The notes below the pieces were generated by a model that was given only the letters and a program-made list of their open reading frames with translations, was not told the origin of the DNA and ran no database searches. Positions 25,345 through 33,925 of a stretch of DNA of 64,000 nucleotides are shown in pieces. Origin of the DNA: Caldimonas brevitalea (GTDB lineage: Bacteria; Pseudomonadota; Gammaproteobacteria; Burkholderiales; Burkholderiaceae_C); contig NZ_CP011371.1 of NCBI RefSeq assembly GCF_001017435.1, positions 4,278,001 through 4,342,000 of the forward strand, in the 5' to 3' direction. A program made the translations under genes and the position numbers. Each line of letters begins with the position of its first letter. Position 1 is the stretch's first letter.

Positions 25345-26736
25345 TCAGGCCACGCTGCTGCCGCCCTTGCACACCTCGTCGCGCATCAGCACCACCTCTT
25401 CCGCAAGGGTGGGATGCACCGCCACCGTGCTGTCGAACAACGCCTTGGTCGCGCCGGCCTTGAGCGCGACCGCGAAACCTTGCACGATCTCGGGCGCCTC
25501 CGGCGCCATCATGTGCAGGCCCAGCACCCGGTCGGTGGTCTTGTCGACCACCAGCTTGATCAGGGCCCGCTCGTCGCTGCCGGCCACTGCATGCCGCAGC
25601 GAGCGGAATTCGGAGCGGTACACGGCCACCGCGTCATGACGTTCCCGCGCAGCCTGCTCGGTCAGGCCGACGCTGCCGATCGGAGGGTCGCAAAACACCG
25701 CCGTCGGCACCTCGTGTTCTTCGTGCATTTCGCGCCGCGCCCGCCCGGGGCAGCCGTAGAGCCGGTCGACCAGCGCGGCCGCCTGCATCAGCGCCACGGG
25801 CGTCAGGGCCTGCCGGCCGATCACGTCGCCGATCGCATAAAGCCAGGGCAGCGAGGTGCGGAACTCTGCGTCGACCTGCACCGCCCCCGTCTCGCTCAGC
25901 GCCACCCCCACCGTGTCCAGGCCCAGCCCGGCGGTGGCGGGACGCCGGCCGGTGGCCAGCAGCACGGCGTCGGCTGGCACCGGCTCGCCGCCGTTTGCCA
26001 GCCGCACCTGCAGCGCCCCGCCGGCACGTTCGATCGCGCCGACCGGGGTGCCGGGCCGCAGCGTGATGCCCTTGCCCGCCAGTGCCTGGGCCGCGAAGCG
26101 ACGCAGATCATGGTCGAAGCCGTCGAGCGGCAAGTCGCCGCGGTACAGCACCGTCACGCGCGCCCCGAGGCCGCTGAAAATCGAGGCGAACTCGCAGCCG
26201 ATGTAGCCGGCGCCGATGATGACCAGACGGCTCGGGAACGGCTGCAGGTCGAACAGTTCGTTCGACGTGATGGCCAGCTTCGCCCCTTCCAGCTCGGGGG
26301 TGTAGGGCGCGGAGCCGGCCGCCACCAGCACCCGTTCCGCATGCACCCGGGCCTCGCCCACGCGCACCGTCTGGGTCGCCTCCACGCGGGCCCGGGCGGG
26401 ATAGACCGTCACGCCCGCCTCGCTCAGCAGTCGCGCGTAGACCGCGTTGAGCCGCGCCACCTCGTCGGCCCGCCGCTGCTGCAATCGGGCCCAGTCGAAC
26501 TGAGGCGCGGTGTCGAAGTGCCACCCCAGCGCGGCAGCTTCTTCGAAGGCGGCCGCATGGTGGGCGGCATAGCTGTAGATCTTTTTCGGGATGCAGCCCA
26601 GGTTCACACAGGTGCCGCCGAGCCGACCGGCCTCCGCCAGGGCGACGCGGGCCCCCTGCTTCGCCGCCAGGCGCGCGGCGCGCACGCCACCGCTGCCGCC
26701 GCCGATGACGAACAGGTCGAATCGAGGATCGGACAT
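25345..26736 (-). CDS. gorA: Glutathione-disulfide reductase
   Basis: 463 aa. FAD site 'FDLFVIGGGSGGVRAARLAA' at the N-terminus, redox-active disulfide Cys43-Cys48 in 'GGTCVNLGCIPKK', NAD(P) site 'LVIIGAGYIGCEFASIFSGLGARVTVL' followed by Arg (YRG) as in NADPH users, 'YAIGDV', and C-terminal 'VHPTLAEE' with the catalytic His-Glu pair. The 'EFASIF.GLGA' wording is that of glutathione reductase rather than lipoamide or mercuric reductase. It keeps glutathione reduced in the cytosol. ATG 26736 is the family start; the frame stays open upstream but without a plausible initiator. Confidence 0.93.
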   Translation of the reverse strand: MSDPRFDLFVIGGGSGGVRAARLAAKQGARVALAEAGRLGGTCVNLGCIPKKIYSYAAHHAAAFEEAAALGWHFDTAPQFDWARLQQRRADEVARLNAVYARLLSEAGVTVYPARARVEATQTVRVGEARVHAERVLVAAGSAPYTPELEGAKLAITSNELFDLQPFPSRLVIIGAGYIGCEFASIFSGLGARVTVLYRGDLPLDGFDHDLRRFAAQALAGKGITLRPGTPVGAIERAGGALQVRLANGGEPVPADAVLLATGRRPATAGLGLDTVGVALSETGAVQVDAEFRTSLPWLYAIGDVIGRQALTPVALMQAAALVDRLYGCPGRARREMHEEHEVPTAVFCDPPIGSVGLTEQAARERHDAVAVYRSEFRSLRHAVAGSDERALIKLVVDKTTDRVLGLHMMAPEAPEIVQGFAVALKAGATKALFDSTVAVHPTLAEEVVLMRDEVCKGGSSVA

Positions 26737-26858
26737 CGCGCACTCCCATCGTGGTAGCCGCACTGTACCGAAGGCACCTTGCTTGCGATTAAGCTCGGGC
26801 CTGCTCGGGTCGCGCCACCCGCGGCCCGGTTTGATGCTTTCAGAACGGATTCCTGCAG

Positions 26859-27926
26859 ATGAACACACTTCGGGTCGGCCTGCTCGGCTACGGCTACGCC
26901 AGCAAGACCTTCCATGCCCCGCTGATCGCCGGCGTCCCGGGCTTGCAGTTGGCTGCGGTGTCGAGCCGCGACGCCGCCAAGGTGCACGCCGACTGGCCGG
27001 GTTTGACCGTCGAGCCCACGCCCGAGGCGCTGATCGCCCGGCCCGATCTCGACCTGATCGTGGTCCCGACACCCAATCCGACCCACCACCCGCTCGCCAA
27101 GGCCGCGCTGCTGGCCGGCAAACACGTGGTGGTCGACAAGCCCTTCACGGTCACGCTGGCCGAGGCGCGCGAGCTCGACGCGCTGGCGCGGCATCGGCGC
27201 CGGGTGCTGTCGGTGTTCCACAACCGCCGCTGGGACGGCGACTTCCTCGGGCTGCGGGCGCTGCTCGACGCAGGCTCGCTCGGCCGGGTGGTGCACTTCG
27301 AATCGCATTTCGACCGCTTTCGCCCGCAGGTACGCGCGCGCTGGCGCGAACAATCGGGGCCTGGCGCCGGGCTGTGGTACGACCTCGGGCCGCATCTGGT
27401 CGACCAGGCCCTGCAGCTGTTCGGCGTGCCCGACGCGGTGACGCTCGACCTCGCGGTGCTGCGCGACGGTGCCGAGACCGACGATTACTTTCATGCCCAG
27501 CTGCGCTATGAACGTCTGCGCGTTGTCTTGCATGCCAGCAGCCTGAGCGCCGCGCCCGGGCCGCGCTTTGTCATGCATGGCACGCGAGGCAGCTACGTCA
27601 AGCACGGTCTCGACCCGCAGGAGGACCTGCTGAAGGGCGGCGCCCGTCCCTCGCTGCAGGCTTTGGGCGACTGGGGCAGCGACTCCGAGCCGGGCCGGTT
27701 GACGCTCGAGGACACATCGCAGCAGGCCGTCGCGGCGCCGGCGGGCAACCACCTCGCCTACTATGCGGCGTTGCGTGACGCGCTGTGGTCAGGCGGCCCG
27801 CCTCCGGTGACGGCGGAAGATGCCATTGCAGTGATGGCGGTGATCGAGGCCGGCAGCCGCAGCGCGGCCGAACGCCGGGAGGTGGCGCTGCAACGGCTCC
27901 CAGGCCTGCCACGGGAAGCGGCGTGA
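26859..27926 (+). CDS. Gfo/Idh/MocA family oxidoreductase (YdgJ-like)
   Basis: 355 aa. N-terminal Rossmann fold 'LRVGLLGYGYASKTFHAPLIAG', then the family's 'GKHVVVDKPFTVTLAEARELDALA' (DKP in place of EKP, containing the catalytic Lys) and, in the C-terminal domain, 'GPGAGLWYDLGPHLVDQALQLFG' with the conserved Asp/His. Such enzymes oxidise sugars or inositols with NAD(P). Divergent from gorA (122-base gap) and followed by the doxX-like gene on the same strand. Confidence 0.92.
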   Translation: MNTLRVGLLGYGYASKTFHAPLIAGVPGLQLAAVSSRDAAKVHADWPGLTVEPTPEALIARPDLDLIVVPTPNPTHHPLAKAALLAGKHVVVDKPFTVTLAEARELDALARHRRRVLSVFHNRRWDGDFLGLRALLDAGSLGRVVHFESHFDRFRPQVRARWREQSGPGAGLWYDLGPHLVDQALQLFGVPDAVTLDLAVLRDGAETDDYFHAQLRYERLRVVLHASSLSAAPGPRFVMHGTRGSYVKHGLDPQEDLLKGGARPSLQALGDWGSDSEPGRLTLEDTSQQAVAAPAGNHLAYYAALRDALWSGGPPPVTAEDAIAVMAVIEAGSRSAAERREVALQRLPGLPREAA

Positions 27927-27991
27927 TTGCGCTGCCACGGTGCGCCTCCTATGCTCGCGTGACCAGCCTCACCGCAACAGGAGTCAACCCC

Positions 27992-28408
27992 ATGGCCTTT
28001 ATCGAAAAGTTCGGCCCGTTGATGGGCCGTGTCCTGCTCGCCCTCATGTTCGTGCCGGCGGGCTTCAGCAAGATCGACAACTTCGGCGGCACCGTGGGCT
28101 ACATCGGTAGCAAGGGCCTGCCACTTCCGACCGTGCTGGCCGGCGGCACCGCGGCGCTCGAGGTGGTGGCCGGCCTGGCGCTGCTGCTGGGCTGGAAGGC
28201 GCGCTGGGCGGCGCTGGTGTTGGCCGTGTTCGCGGTGCTTGCCGCACTGTTCTTCCACAACTTCTGGGCGGTCGACCCCTCGCAGCAAGTCGCCCAGAGC
28301 ATCAGCTTCTACAAAAACCTCGCGATCACCGGCGGCCTGTTGTACGTGGCAGCGTACGGCGCCGGCCCGGTGTCGCTGGATCAACGGGAACGTCCCCCTG
28401 GCACATGA
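27992..28408 (+). CDS. DoxX family membrane protein
   Basis: 138 aa with four hydrophobic segments. It begins 'MAFIEKFGPLMGRVLLALMFVPAGFSKI', the DoxX/SURF4-like entry motif (R-x-L-L-A-x-x-F-x-x-x-G-x-x-K), then 'VLAGGTAALEVVAGLALLLGWKARWAAL' and 'FYKNLAITGGLLYVAAYG'. Family roles range from thiosulfate:quinone oxidoreductase subunits to stress-related membrane complexes; no specific function can be given. ATG 27992 has AGGAG eight bases upstream. Its TGA overlaps the ATG of the channel gene (ATGA at 28405-28408). Confidence 0.9.
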   Translation: MAFIEKFGPLMGRVLLALMFVPAGFSKIDNFGGTVGYIGSKGLPLPTVLAGGTAALEVVAGLALLLGWKARWAALVLAVFAVLAALFFHNFWAVDPSQQVAQSISFYKNLAITGGLLYVAAYGAGPVSLDQRERPPGT

Positions 28409-29370
28409 CCGGCCGCAGCACCACGTCCTCCTTCAGCACGCCCACGCTCTCTTCGCCCGCTGACGATTTCGGCAAGCCGGACACCGGTTGGCGGGAGCGG
28501 CTCTACACCATCATCTTCGAGGCCGACACCCGCGCCGGCCGCATGTTCGACCTGACGCTGATCTGCGCCATCCTGGTCAGCGTGCTGGTCGTGATGCTCG
28601 ACAGCGTGCAGGGCCTGCACCTGCGCTGGCACCGCTGGTTCGACGCGCTCGAATGGTGGTTCACGCTGCTGTTCACGCTGGAGTACGCGGCGCGCCTGGC
28701 CTGTGTACGCCGGCCCATGCGCTACGCCACCAGCTTCTACGGCATCATCGACCTGCTGGCCATCCTGCCGGCCTATCTGGCCGCCTTCGTGCCCGAGCTG
28801 CACCTGCTGATGGATGTGCGCATCCTGCGATTGCTGCGCATCTTCAGGATCTTCAAGCTGACCCAGTATGCGGAGGAGTACCGGCTGCTGGCCACCGCAC
28901 TGGCGAACAGCCGGCGCAAGATCGCGGTGTTCCTCGGCTTCGTGCTGATGGTGGTGCTGGTGGTGGGCACGCTGATGTTCCTGGTCGAGGGGCCGCAGCA
29001 CGGCTTCACCAACATCCCCACCTCGGTGTACTGGGCCATCACGACGCTCACCACGGTCGGTTTCGGCGACATCACACCCAAAACCGATGTCGGCCGGTTG
29101 ATCGCGTCGTTGATGATGCTGCTCGGCTGGGGCACGCTGGCGGTGCCGACCGGCATCGTGACGTCCGAGATGGCGACGCTGCGGCTGCGCCCGGTCACCA
29201 CGCGGACCTGCCCAGAGTGCCTGACCGAAGACCAGGCGCCGGACGCGAACTATTGCCGCCATTGCGGCGTGAAGCTGCCGCCCTACCAGGTCGACCCGCC
29301 GCTTGCGGCGACGGTGCTGGCCGAGGGTGACAAGCGGGCGACAGGCAAAAATAGCACGATCGTTCGATAA
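28405..29370 (+). CDS. Voltage-gated potassium channel-type ion transporter with C-terminal zinc ribbon
   Basis: 321 aa, six-transmembrane Kv layout: S1 (about 48-66), S2 (81-98), S3 (113-128), S4 with regularly spaced Arg (139-151, RILRLLRIFRIFK), S5 (172-194), selectivity filter TVGFGD at 217-222, S6 (230-252). After S6 comes a short tail with two Cys pairs, CPEC (269-272) and CRHC (284-287), a zinc-ribbon pattern. Predicted homotetrameric K+ channel of the inner membrane. Translation is coupled to the preceding doxX-like gene by an ATGA overlap. Confidence 0.92.
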   Translation: MTGRSTTSSFSTPTLSSPADDFGKPDTGWRERLYTIIFEADTRAGRMFDLTLICAILVSVLVVMLDSVQGLHLRWHRWFDALEWWFTLLFTLEYAARLACVRRPMRYATSFYGIIDLLAILPAYLAAFVPELHLLMDVRILRLLRIFRIFKLTQYAEEYRLLATALANSRRKIAVFLGFVLMVVLVVGTLMFLVEGPQHGFTNIPTSVYWAITTLTTVGFGDITPKTDVGRLIASLMMLLGWGTLAVPTGIVTSEMATLRLRPVTTRTCPECLTEDQAPDANYCRHCGVKLPPYQVDPPLAATVLAEGDKRATGKNSTIVR

Positions 29371-29411
29371 TCGGGCTGTTTTTCACCCGCCCCCTCGGGG
29401 GCCCTGCCGTC

Positions 29412-30230
29412 ATGGACACACGCCTTCCCCTCTCGCAGCTGCTCGCCGGACGCAGCCTCCAGGGCTCCACCGTGAGCTTTGGCATCACCGACGACTGGCT
29501 GCAAGGCCGCACCACCTTCGGCGGGCTCATCTCGGCCTGCGCCGTGGCGGCGATGCGTGAGGTGGCCGGCGCCCAGTGGCCGACCGGCGTGCGCCTGATC
29601 GCGCTCCAGACCAACTTCGTCGGGCCGGTCGGGCTCGGCCAGATGGACGTCGAGGTGCAGCTGCTGCGCGAAGGTAAGAATTTGCGGCAGGTGCAAGCGG
29701 TGGTGCGGCAGGCCGGCGAAACGGCTGCGGTGCTGCTGGGTGTGTTCGGCGTTGCGCGCGAGACGGCGTTGCCGCGGCTCGCACCGGTGCCTCCGGCCGT
29801 CCCCGTGACACCCGGCGATGCGGCCCCGCTGCCCTACATCGCCGGCATGACGCCCAATTTCACCCAGCACCTCGACTTCCGCTGGGCCGAAGGCCATTTG
29901 CCGTTCAGCGGCCAGGACACTTGGCAGGCACGCGTGTACGCCCGCCTGAAAGACGACAAGGTGGACGACGAGTTGTTGACCGTGCTGCTGGCCGACGCCG
30001 CCCCCACCGCGGCGATCAGCCGGCTCACGACCCGGGTGCCGAGCAGTTCGGTGTCGTGGGCGCTCGAACTCGCGGCGCCCAGCCGGGCGGGCACCGGCGA
30101 CGGCTACTGGCGCATCGACAAGGACACGCGCGCGGCCGCCGGCGGCTATGTCAACGACACCACGACGCTGTGGACGCCCAACGGCGAACTGGCCGCCTTC
30201 GGCTACCAGGTGGTCGCGGTCTACGGCTGA
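29412..30230 (+). CDS. Acyl-CoA thioesterase family protein (TesB-like double hotdog)
   Basis: 272 aa. The N-terminal hotdog has 'TDDWLQGRTTFGGLISACAVAAMREVAG' (hotdog helix with the G-G-x-x-x-A pattern) and 'IALQTNFVGPVGLGQMDVEVQLLREGKNLRQVQAVVRQ'; the C-terminal half repeats the fold with the 'SSSVSWALELA' segment and a catalytic-type Asp/Thr/Gln arrangement cannot be assigned with certainty. Members hydrolyse acyl-CoA esters. It is co-directional with the channel gene (41-base gap) and nearly abuts the convergent thpR gene. Confidence 0.85.
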   Translation: MDTRLPLSQLLAGRSLQGSTVSFGITDDWLQGRTTFGGLISACAVAAMREVAGAQWPTGVRLIALQTNFVGPVGLGQMDVEVQLLREGKNLRQVQAVVRQAGETAAVLLGVFGVARETALPRLAPVPPAVPVTPGDAAPLPYIAGMTPNFTQHLDFRWAEGHLPFSGQDTWQARVYARLKDDKVDDELLTVLLADAAPTAAISRLTTRVPSSSVSWALELAAPSRAGTGDGYWRIDKDTRAAAGGYVNDTTTLWTPNGELAAFGYQVVAVYG

Positions 30231-30236
30231 GCGGCC

Positions 30237-30773
30237 TCAGCGGTACTCCCGCAGCACCCGATACTCGGGCACCGGCTGCAGCACCGACTCCACCAGCACA
30301 TAAGCTTCGACGTGCCAGCGCAGCTCGGGCTGCCCCTCGGGCGGCTGCGCACGCCGGGCATCGCGGGCCAGCGTGACGTGAGGCTCGTAAGGGCGCGAGT
30401 CGAGGGTATACCCGAGGCGCAACAACATCTCCCCGAGGCGCTGCTGCAACGCCATCAACGCCGGCGGCGGCGCCAGTGGCCGCAGCCAGGCAATGCCGCC
30501 CCAGGTGCCGGCCGATGCGAGCGACAGCTCGAACGGCTCCACCGGCACCTCACCGGCCTGCAGCAGTTCGGCCACCCGCTCGCGTGGCACCTGCGGCAGG
30601 AAGTGCAACGTCACGTGCAAGCGCTGCGGCCGCGTCAGCCGCACGCCTGGGGGCCAGCGCCACAGCCGCTGCTGCGCACACAAGGCCTCGCGCTCGCTCG
30701 GGCTGGGCCACAGCGCGAAAAACAGCGGCGTCGATTCCGGCGCCGCACGGTCGTCCGATATCTGCTCCGACAT
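30237..30773 (-). CDS. thpR: RNA 2',3'-cyclic phosphodiesterase
   Basis: 178 aa, a two-histidine (2H) phosphoesterase: first HxTx at residues 53-56 in 'RLHVTLHFLP', second near residue 136 in 'YEPHVTLARDA'. The N-terminal 'TPLFFALWPSPSEREAL' is the family start. It opens 2',3'-cyclic phosphates on RNA ends (and ligates tRNA halves in vitro). ATG 30773 precedes that motif directly; the frame continues upstream without a good start. Divergent from the SDR gene (124-base spacer). Confidence 0.92.
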   Translation of the reverse strand: MSEQISDDRAAPESTPLFFALWPSPSEREALCAQQRLWRWPPGVRLTRPQRLHVTLHFLPQVPRERVAELLQAGEVPVEPFELSLASAGTWGGIAWLRPLAPPPALMALQQRLGEMLLRLGYTLDSRPYEPHVTLARDARRAQPPEGQPELRWHVEAYVLVESVLQPVPEYRVLREYR

Positions 30774-30897
30774 TGGGGCATCCCCTAGCTTGTCCCTTGC
30801 GTGACAGACCCGTGCCGGCACCCCCCTTACCGTGTCTGTCACACCGATCACAAAAAGAGCGTTCGGAAACACACCGACGCCTACAAGGAGACGCACG

Positions 30898-31659
30898 ATG
30901 CAACTGTTTCGGCTTGATGGCAAGGTCGCCATCGTCACGGGGTCCAGCCGCGGTATCGGCCGCTCCATCGCAGAAAACCTGGCGCGCTGCGGCGCGCGCG
31001 TCGTGATCTCCAGCCGCAAGGCGGATGCCTGCGAGGCGGTGGCGGCCTCGATCCGGGCCGAAGGCCTCGACGCGATCGCGCTGCCGGCCAACATCTCGAG
31101 CAAGACCGACCTCGAAGCCCTGGTGGCGCAAACGCGCGAGCGCCTTGGCCCGATCGACATCCTGGTCTGCAACGCGGCGACCAACCCCTATTACGGCCCG
31201 ACGACCGGCCTCACCGACGACGTGTTCGACAAGGTGATGCGCAACAACGTGTTGAGCAACCTGTGGTTGTGCAACCTGGTGCGCCCCGACATGGCGGCGC
31301 GGCGCGATGGCGCGATCGTCATCGTCTCGTCGATCGGTGGCCTGCACGGCTCGAGCACCATCGGCGCCTACAACGTCTCCAAGGCCGCCGACATGCAGCT
31401 CGCCCGCAACCTGGCGGTCGAATGGGGCCCTGACAACATTCGCGTCAATTGCATCGCGCCGGGGGTCATCCGCACCGATTTCGCCCGCGCCATTCACGAG
31501 GACCCGCGCATCCGCGGCCTCGTCGAAGCTGAATTGCCGCTGCGCCGGATCGGCGAGCCCGACGACATCGGCGGGGTGGCGGTGATGTTGTCGGGCGCCG
31601 CCGGGCGGTATATCACCGGGCAGACCATCGTGGCGGACGGCGGTTATATGGTGCGGTGA
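30898..31659 (+). CDS. Short-chain dehydrogenase/reductase (SDR)
   Basis: 253 aa classical SDR. NAD(P) motif TGSSRGIG at 14-21, 'CNAATN' (NNAG-equivalent), Asn117, catalytic Ser144/145, Tyr158 and Lys162 (YNVSK), 'IRVNCIAPGVIRTDFA' and the C-terminal 'ITGQTIVADGGYMV'. Sequence wording is close to the DHRS4/carbonyl reductase-like bacterial group. ATG 30898 has AAGGAG seven bases upstream. It ends 370 bases before the liv operon on the same strand; functional linkage is not evident. Confidence 0.93.
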   Translation: MQLFRLDGKVAIVTGSSRGIGRSIAENLARCGARVVISSRKADACEAVAASIRAEGLDAIALPANISSKTDLEALVAQTRERLGPIDILVCNAATNPYYGPTTGLTDDVFDKVMRNNVLSNLWLCNLVRPDMAARRDGAIVIVSSIGGLHGSSTIGAYNVSKAADMQLARNLAVEWGPDNIRVNCIAPGVIRTDFARAIHEDPRIRGLVEAELPLRRIGEPDDIGGVAVMLSGAAGRYITGQTIVADGGYMVR

Positions 31660-32028
31660 CCGGCGGGCCGGGAGCACCGGTCTCATGGTTTTTGATGCCC
31701 CCGTCGGATCCGTACTGTCCTATTTTCTGACGCCTCGCCTGACGTGCGCGGCGGCACGGAAATCACTCGCCCCCAATATTCTGCTTAGCGGAACAATAAA
31801 CCGAAATACAGCGCTTTTCACCCGAGAATCGGTGTAAACACCGCCTTACAGCTCCCGCACCGCAGAACAACACGGGGGAACCCGCGTTGACGGCGCCCAA
31901 GCCGGCGTGACAAAGTGCGCATCGAGGGTGCACCGCAAGAGCGCCACAGAGATCAAGACCCAGAGGCCGCCGGATTTTCTCCCGGCATTTACTCGGGTTC
32001 CGAATTCTGCAGTATCAAAGGAGAAATC
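31660..32028 (+). promoter_or_regulatory. 369-base leader of the liv operon
   Basis: No gene is seen. The part around 31700-31850 is clearly richer in A+T than the surroundings (ccaatattctgcttagcg, aacaataaaccgaaatac), as expected of a promoter. A hyphenated palindrome CGGTGTAAACACCG at 31830-31843 could be an operator or small hairpin. The leader ends in AAAGGAG (32017-32023), five bases before the TTG start of livH. Confidence 0.5.
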
Positions 32029-32892
32029 TTGGAATTGTTCTTCCAGCAAATATTAAATGGCTTGACGCTCGGGGGCATATACAGCCTCGTCGCGCTGGGC
32101 CTGACGCTGGTGTATGGCATTTTGCACGTACCCAATTTCGCCCACGGCGCGTTTTATATGGCTGGTGCTTATGCCGGCTTCTACCTGATGAGCGCGCAGG
32201 GCTTCAACTACTGGGCGGCGATGGCCGGCGCGGCGGTGGTGGTGGCCCTGATCGGCGTGCTGGCCGAGCGCTTGGTGTTCCACCCGCTGCGCAACTCGCC
32301 CGGGCTGCATCACATGATTGCCGCCATCGGCCTGATGCTGTTCCTCGAAGCCGGTGCCCAGGCGATCTGGGGCGCCGACTTCCACCGGATGGAAACGCCC
32401 TACTCCGCGGTGGTCAACGTCGCCGGCCTGACCGCGCCGCTGCAACGATTGCTGATCATCGCGGCCGCCTTCGGCCTGATGGTGTGTCTGCACCTGTTCC
32501 TGAAGAAGACCACCACCGGCGCGACCATCATCGCGATGGCGCAAAACCGTGAAGGTGCTGCCCTGGTGGGCATCGACGCCAACAAGGTGGCGATGATGAC
32601 CTTCGCGATCTCGGGCGCGCTGGCCGCGGTGGCCGCAGCGCTCTACGCGCCGATCAACCTGGTCTACCCCTCGATGGGCCACCTGGTGATCACCAAGGCC
32701 TTCGTGATCATCATCCTGGGCGGCATGGGCAGCGTGCCCGGCGCCATCGTCGGCGGCCTGATCATCGGCTTCGCCGAGAGCTTCGGCGCCTTCTACATCT
32801 CCCCCGACTACAAAGACATCATCGCCTTCGCACTGCTGGTGGTGATCCTGTCGCTGCGACCGCAAGGTCTGTTCACCAAAGGAGTGCGCTGA
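32029..32892 (+). CDS. livH: Branched-chain amino acid-type ABC transporter permease (LivH)
   Basis: 287 aa, about eight transmembrane segments. It starts at TTG 32029 (MELFFQQILNGLTLGGIYSL), chosen because AAAGGAG sits five bases upstream and homologues start at this segment. 'ALGLTLVYGILHVPNFAHGAFYMAGAY' is the LivH signature; the cytoplasmic coupling loop 'MAQNREGAALVGIDANKVAMMTFAISGALAAVAA' contacts the ATPase. Forms the membrane channel with LivM. First gene of a tightly packed operon livH-livM-livG-livF-binding protein. Confidence 0.93.
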   Translation: MELFFQQILNGLTLGGIYSLVALGLTLVYGILHVPNFAHGAFYMAGAYAGFYLMSAQGFNYWAAMAGAAVVVALIGVLAERLVFHPLRNSPGLHHMIAAIGLMLFLEAGAQAIWGADFHRMETPYSAVVNVAGLTAPLQRLLIIAAAFGLMVCLHLFLKKTTTGATIIAMAQNREGAALVGIDANKVAMMTFAISGALAAVAAALYAPINLVYPSMGHLVITKAFVIIILGGMGSVPGAIVGGLIIGFAESFGAFYISPDYKDIIAFALLVVILSLRPQGLFTKGVR

Positions 32893-32893
32893 G

Positions 32894-33925
32894 ATGGCTT
32901 ACCTCGAAGGCAAGGTCGGCTGGAGCGTTTTGCTGGCGCTCGGCCTGGTGTTTCCGTTTCTCGCCGGCAACGACTACCACCTGACGGTGATGTCGAATGC
33001 CTACATCTTCGCGCTGGCCACCGTCGGCCTGAACCTGATCACCGGCTACACCGGGCAGTTCAACCTGGCCCACGCCGGCTTCATGGCGGTCGGCGCCTAC
33101 ACGGTGGGCATCCTGACGGTCGACCACCAAGTGCCGTTCTGGGTCGCGTTCGCGCTGTCGGGCTTGTTCGCGGCGGTGCTGGGCTTCTTCATCGGCATCG
33201 TCTCGCTGCGCCTGAAGGGCCACTACTTCTCGATCTTCACGCTGTGCGTGGGCTACATCATGTTTTTGGTGATCGAGAAGTGGGAGAGCCTGACGCACGG
33301 CACGGTCGGCATCATCGGCATCCCGTCGCCGGAAGCCATCGGCCCGATCGGCTTCGAATCGCCGCGCGAGCTGTACTACCTGGTGCTGTTCTTCCTGGCG
33401 GTGGGCATGTGGGTGATGCACCGCATCGTGCGCTCGCTGCTCGGCGCCACCTTCATCGCGATCCGCAACAGCGAGGAACTGGCCGAGTCGCTGGGCATCA
33501 ACCTGATGCGCAACAAGGTGCTGGCCTTCATGCTGTCGGTGTTCTACGCCGGCATGGCGGGCGGCTTGTACGCAGGGTATGTGCGCTTCCTGGGCCCGGG
33601 CATGGCCGCGGTGGAACACACCTTCGACATGACGATGTTCATGCTGATCGGCGGCATCGGCACCTTGCTCGGCCCGCTGCTCGGCGCGCTGATCATGCCG
33701 TGGGTCACGCAGTATCTGCAGTTCCTGCAGGAGTACCGCTTCTTGGTGTTCGGCCCCATCCTGGTGTTGCTGGTGATCTTCGTGCCCAACGGCATCGTCG
33801 GCACCTATGTGCAGTGGCGCATGCGTCGCGATGCCCGCCGCGCCCCCGCGGCTGCACCGCGCCCCGCGTCCGCCAACCCCACCGCCCAGCCGCTGCAAGA
33901 AGCCCGCGGAGGCAGCCATGCTTGA
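32894..33925 (+). CDS. livM: Branched-chain amino acid-type ABC transporter permease (LivM)
   Basis: 343 aa. Multi-spanning permease with 'ALATVGLNLITGYTGQFNLAHAGFMAVGAYTVGIL' and the coupling region 'IAIRNSEELAESLGINLMRNKVLAFMLSVFYAGMAGGLYAGY'. It starts one base after the livH stop with GGAG upstream. The C-terminal 25 residues are an Ala/Pro/Arg-rich tail beyond the last helix, and the last codons overlap livG by eight bases. Confidence 0.93.
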   Translation: MAYLEGKVGWSVLLALGLVFPFLAGNDYHLTVMSNAYIFALATVGLNLITGYTGQFNLAHAGFMAVGAYTVGILTVDHQVPFWVAFALSGLFAAVLGFFIGIVSLRLKGHYFSIFTLCVGYIMFLVIEKWESLTHGTVGIIGIPSPEAIGPIGFESPRELYYLVLFFLAVGMWVMHRIVRSLLGATFIAIRNSEELAESLGINLMRNKVLAFMLSVFYAGMAGGLYAGYVRFLGPGMAAVEHTFDMTMFMLIGGIGTLLGPLLGALIMPWVTQYLQFLQEYRFLVFGPILVLLVIFVPNGIVGTYVQWRMRRDARRAPAAAPRPASANPTAQPLQEARGGSHA

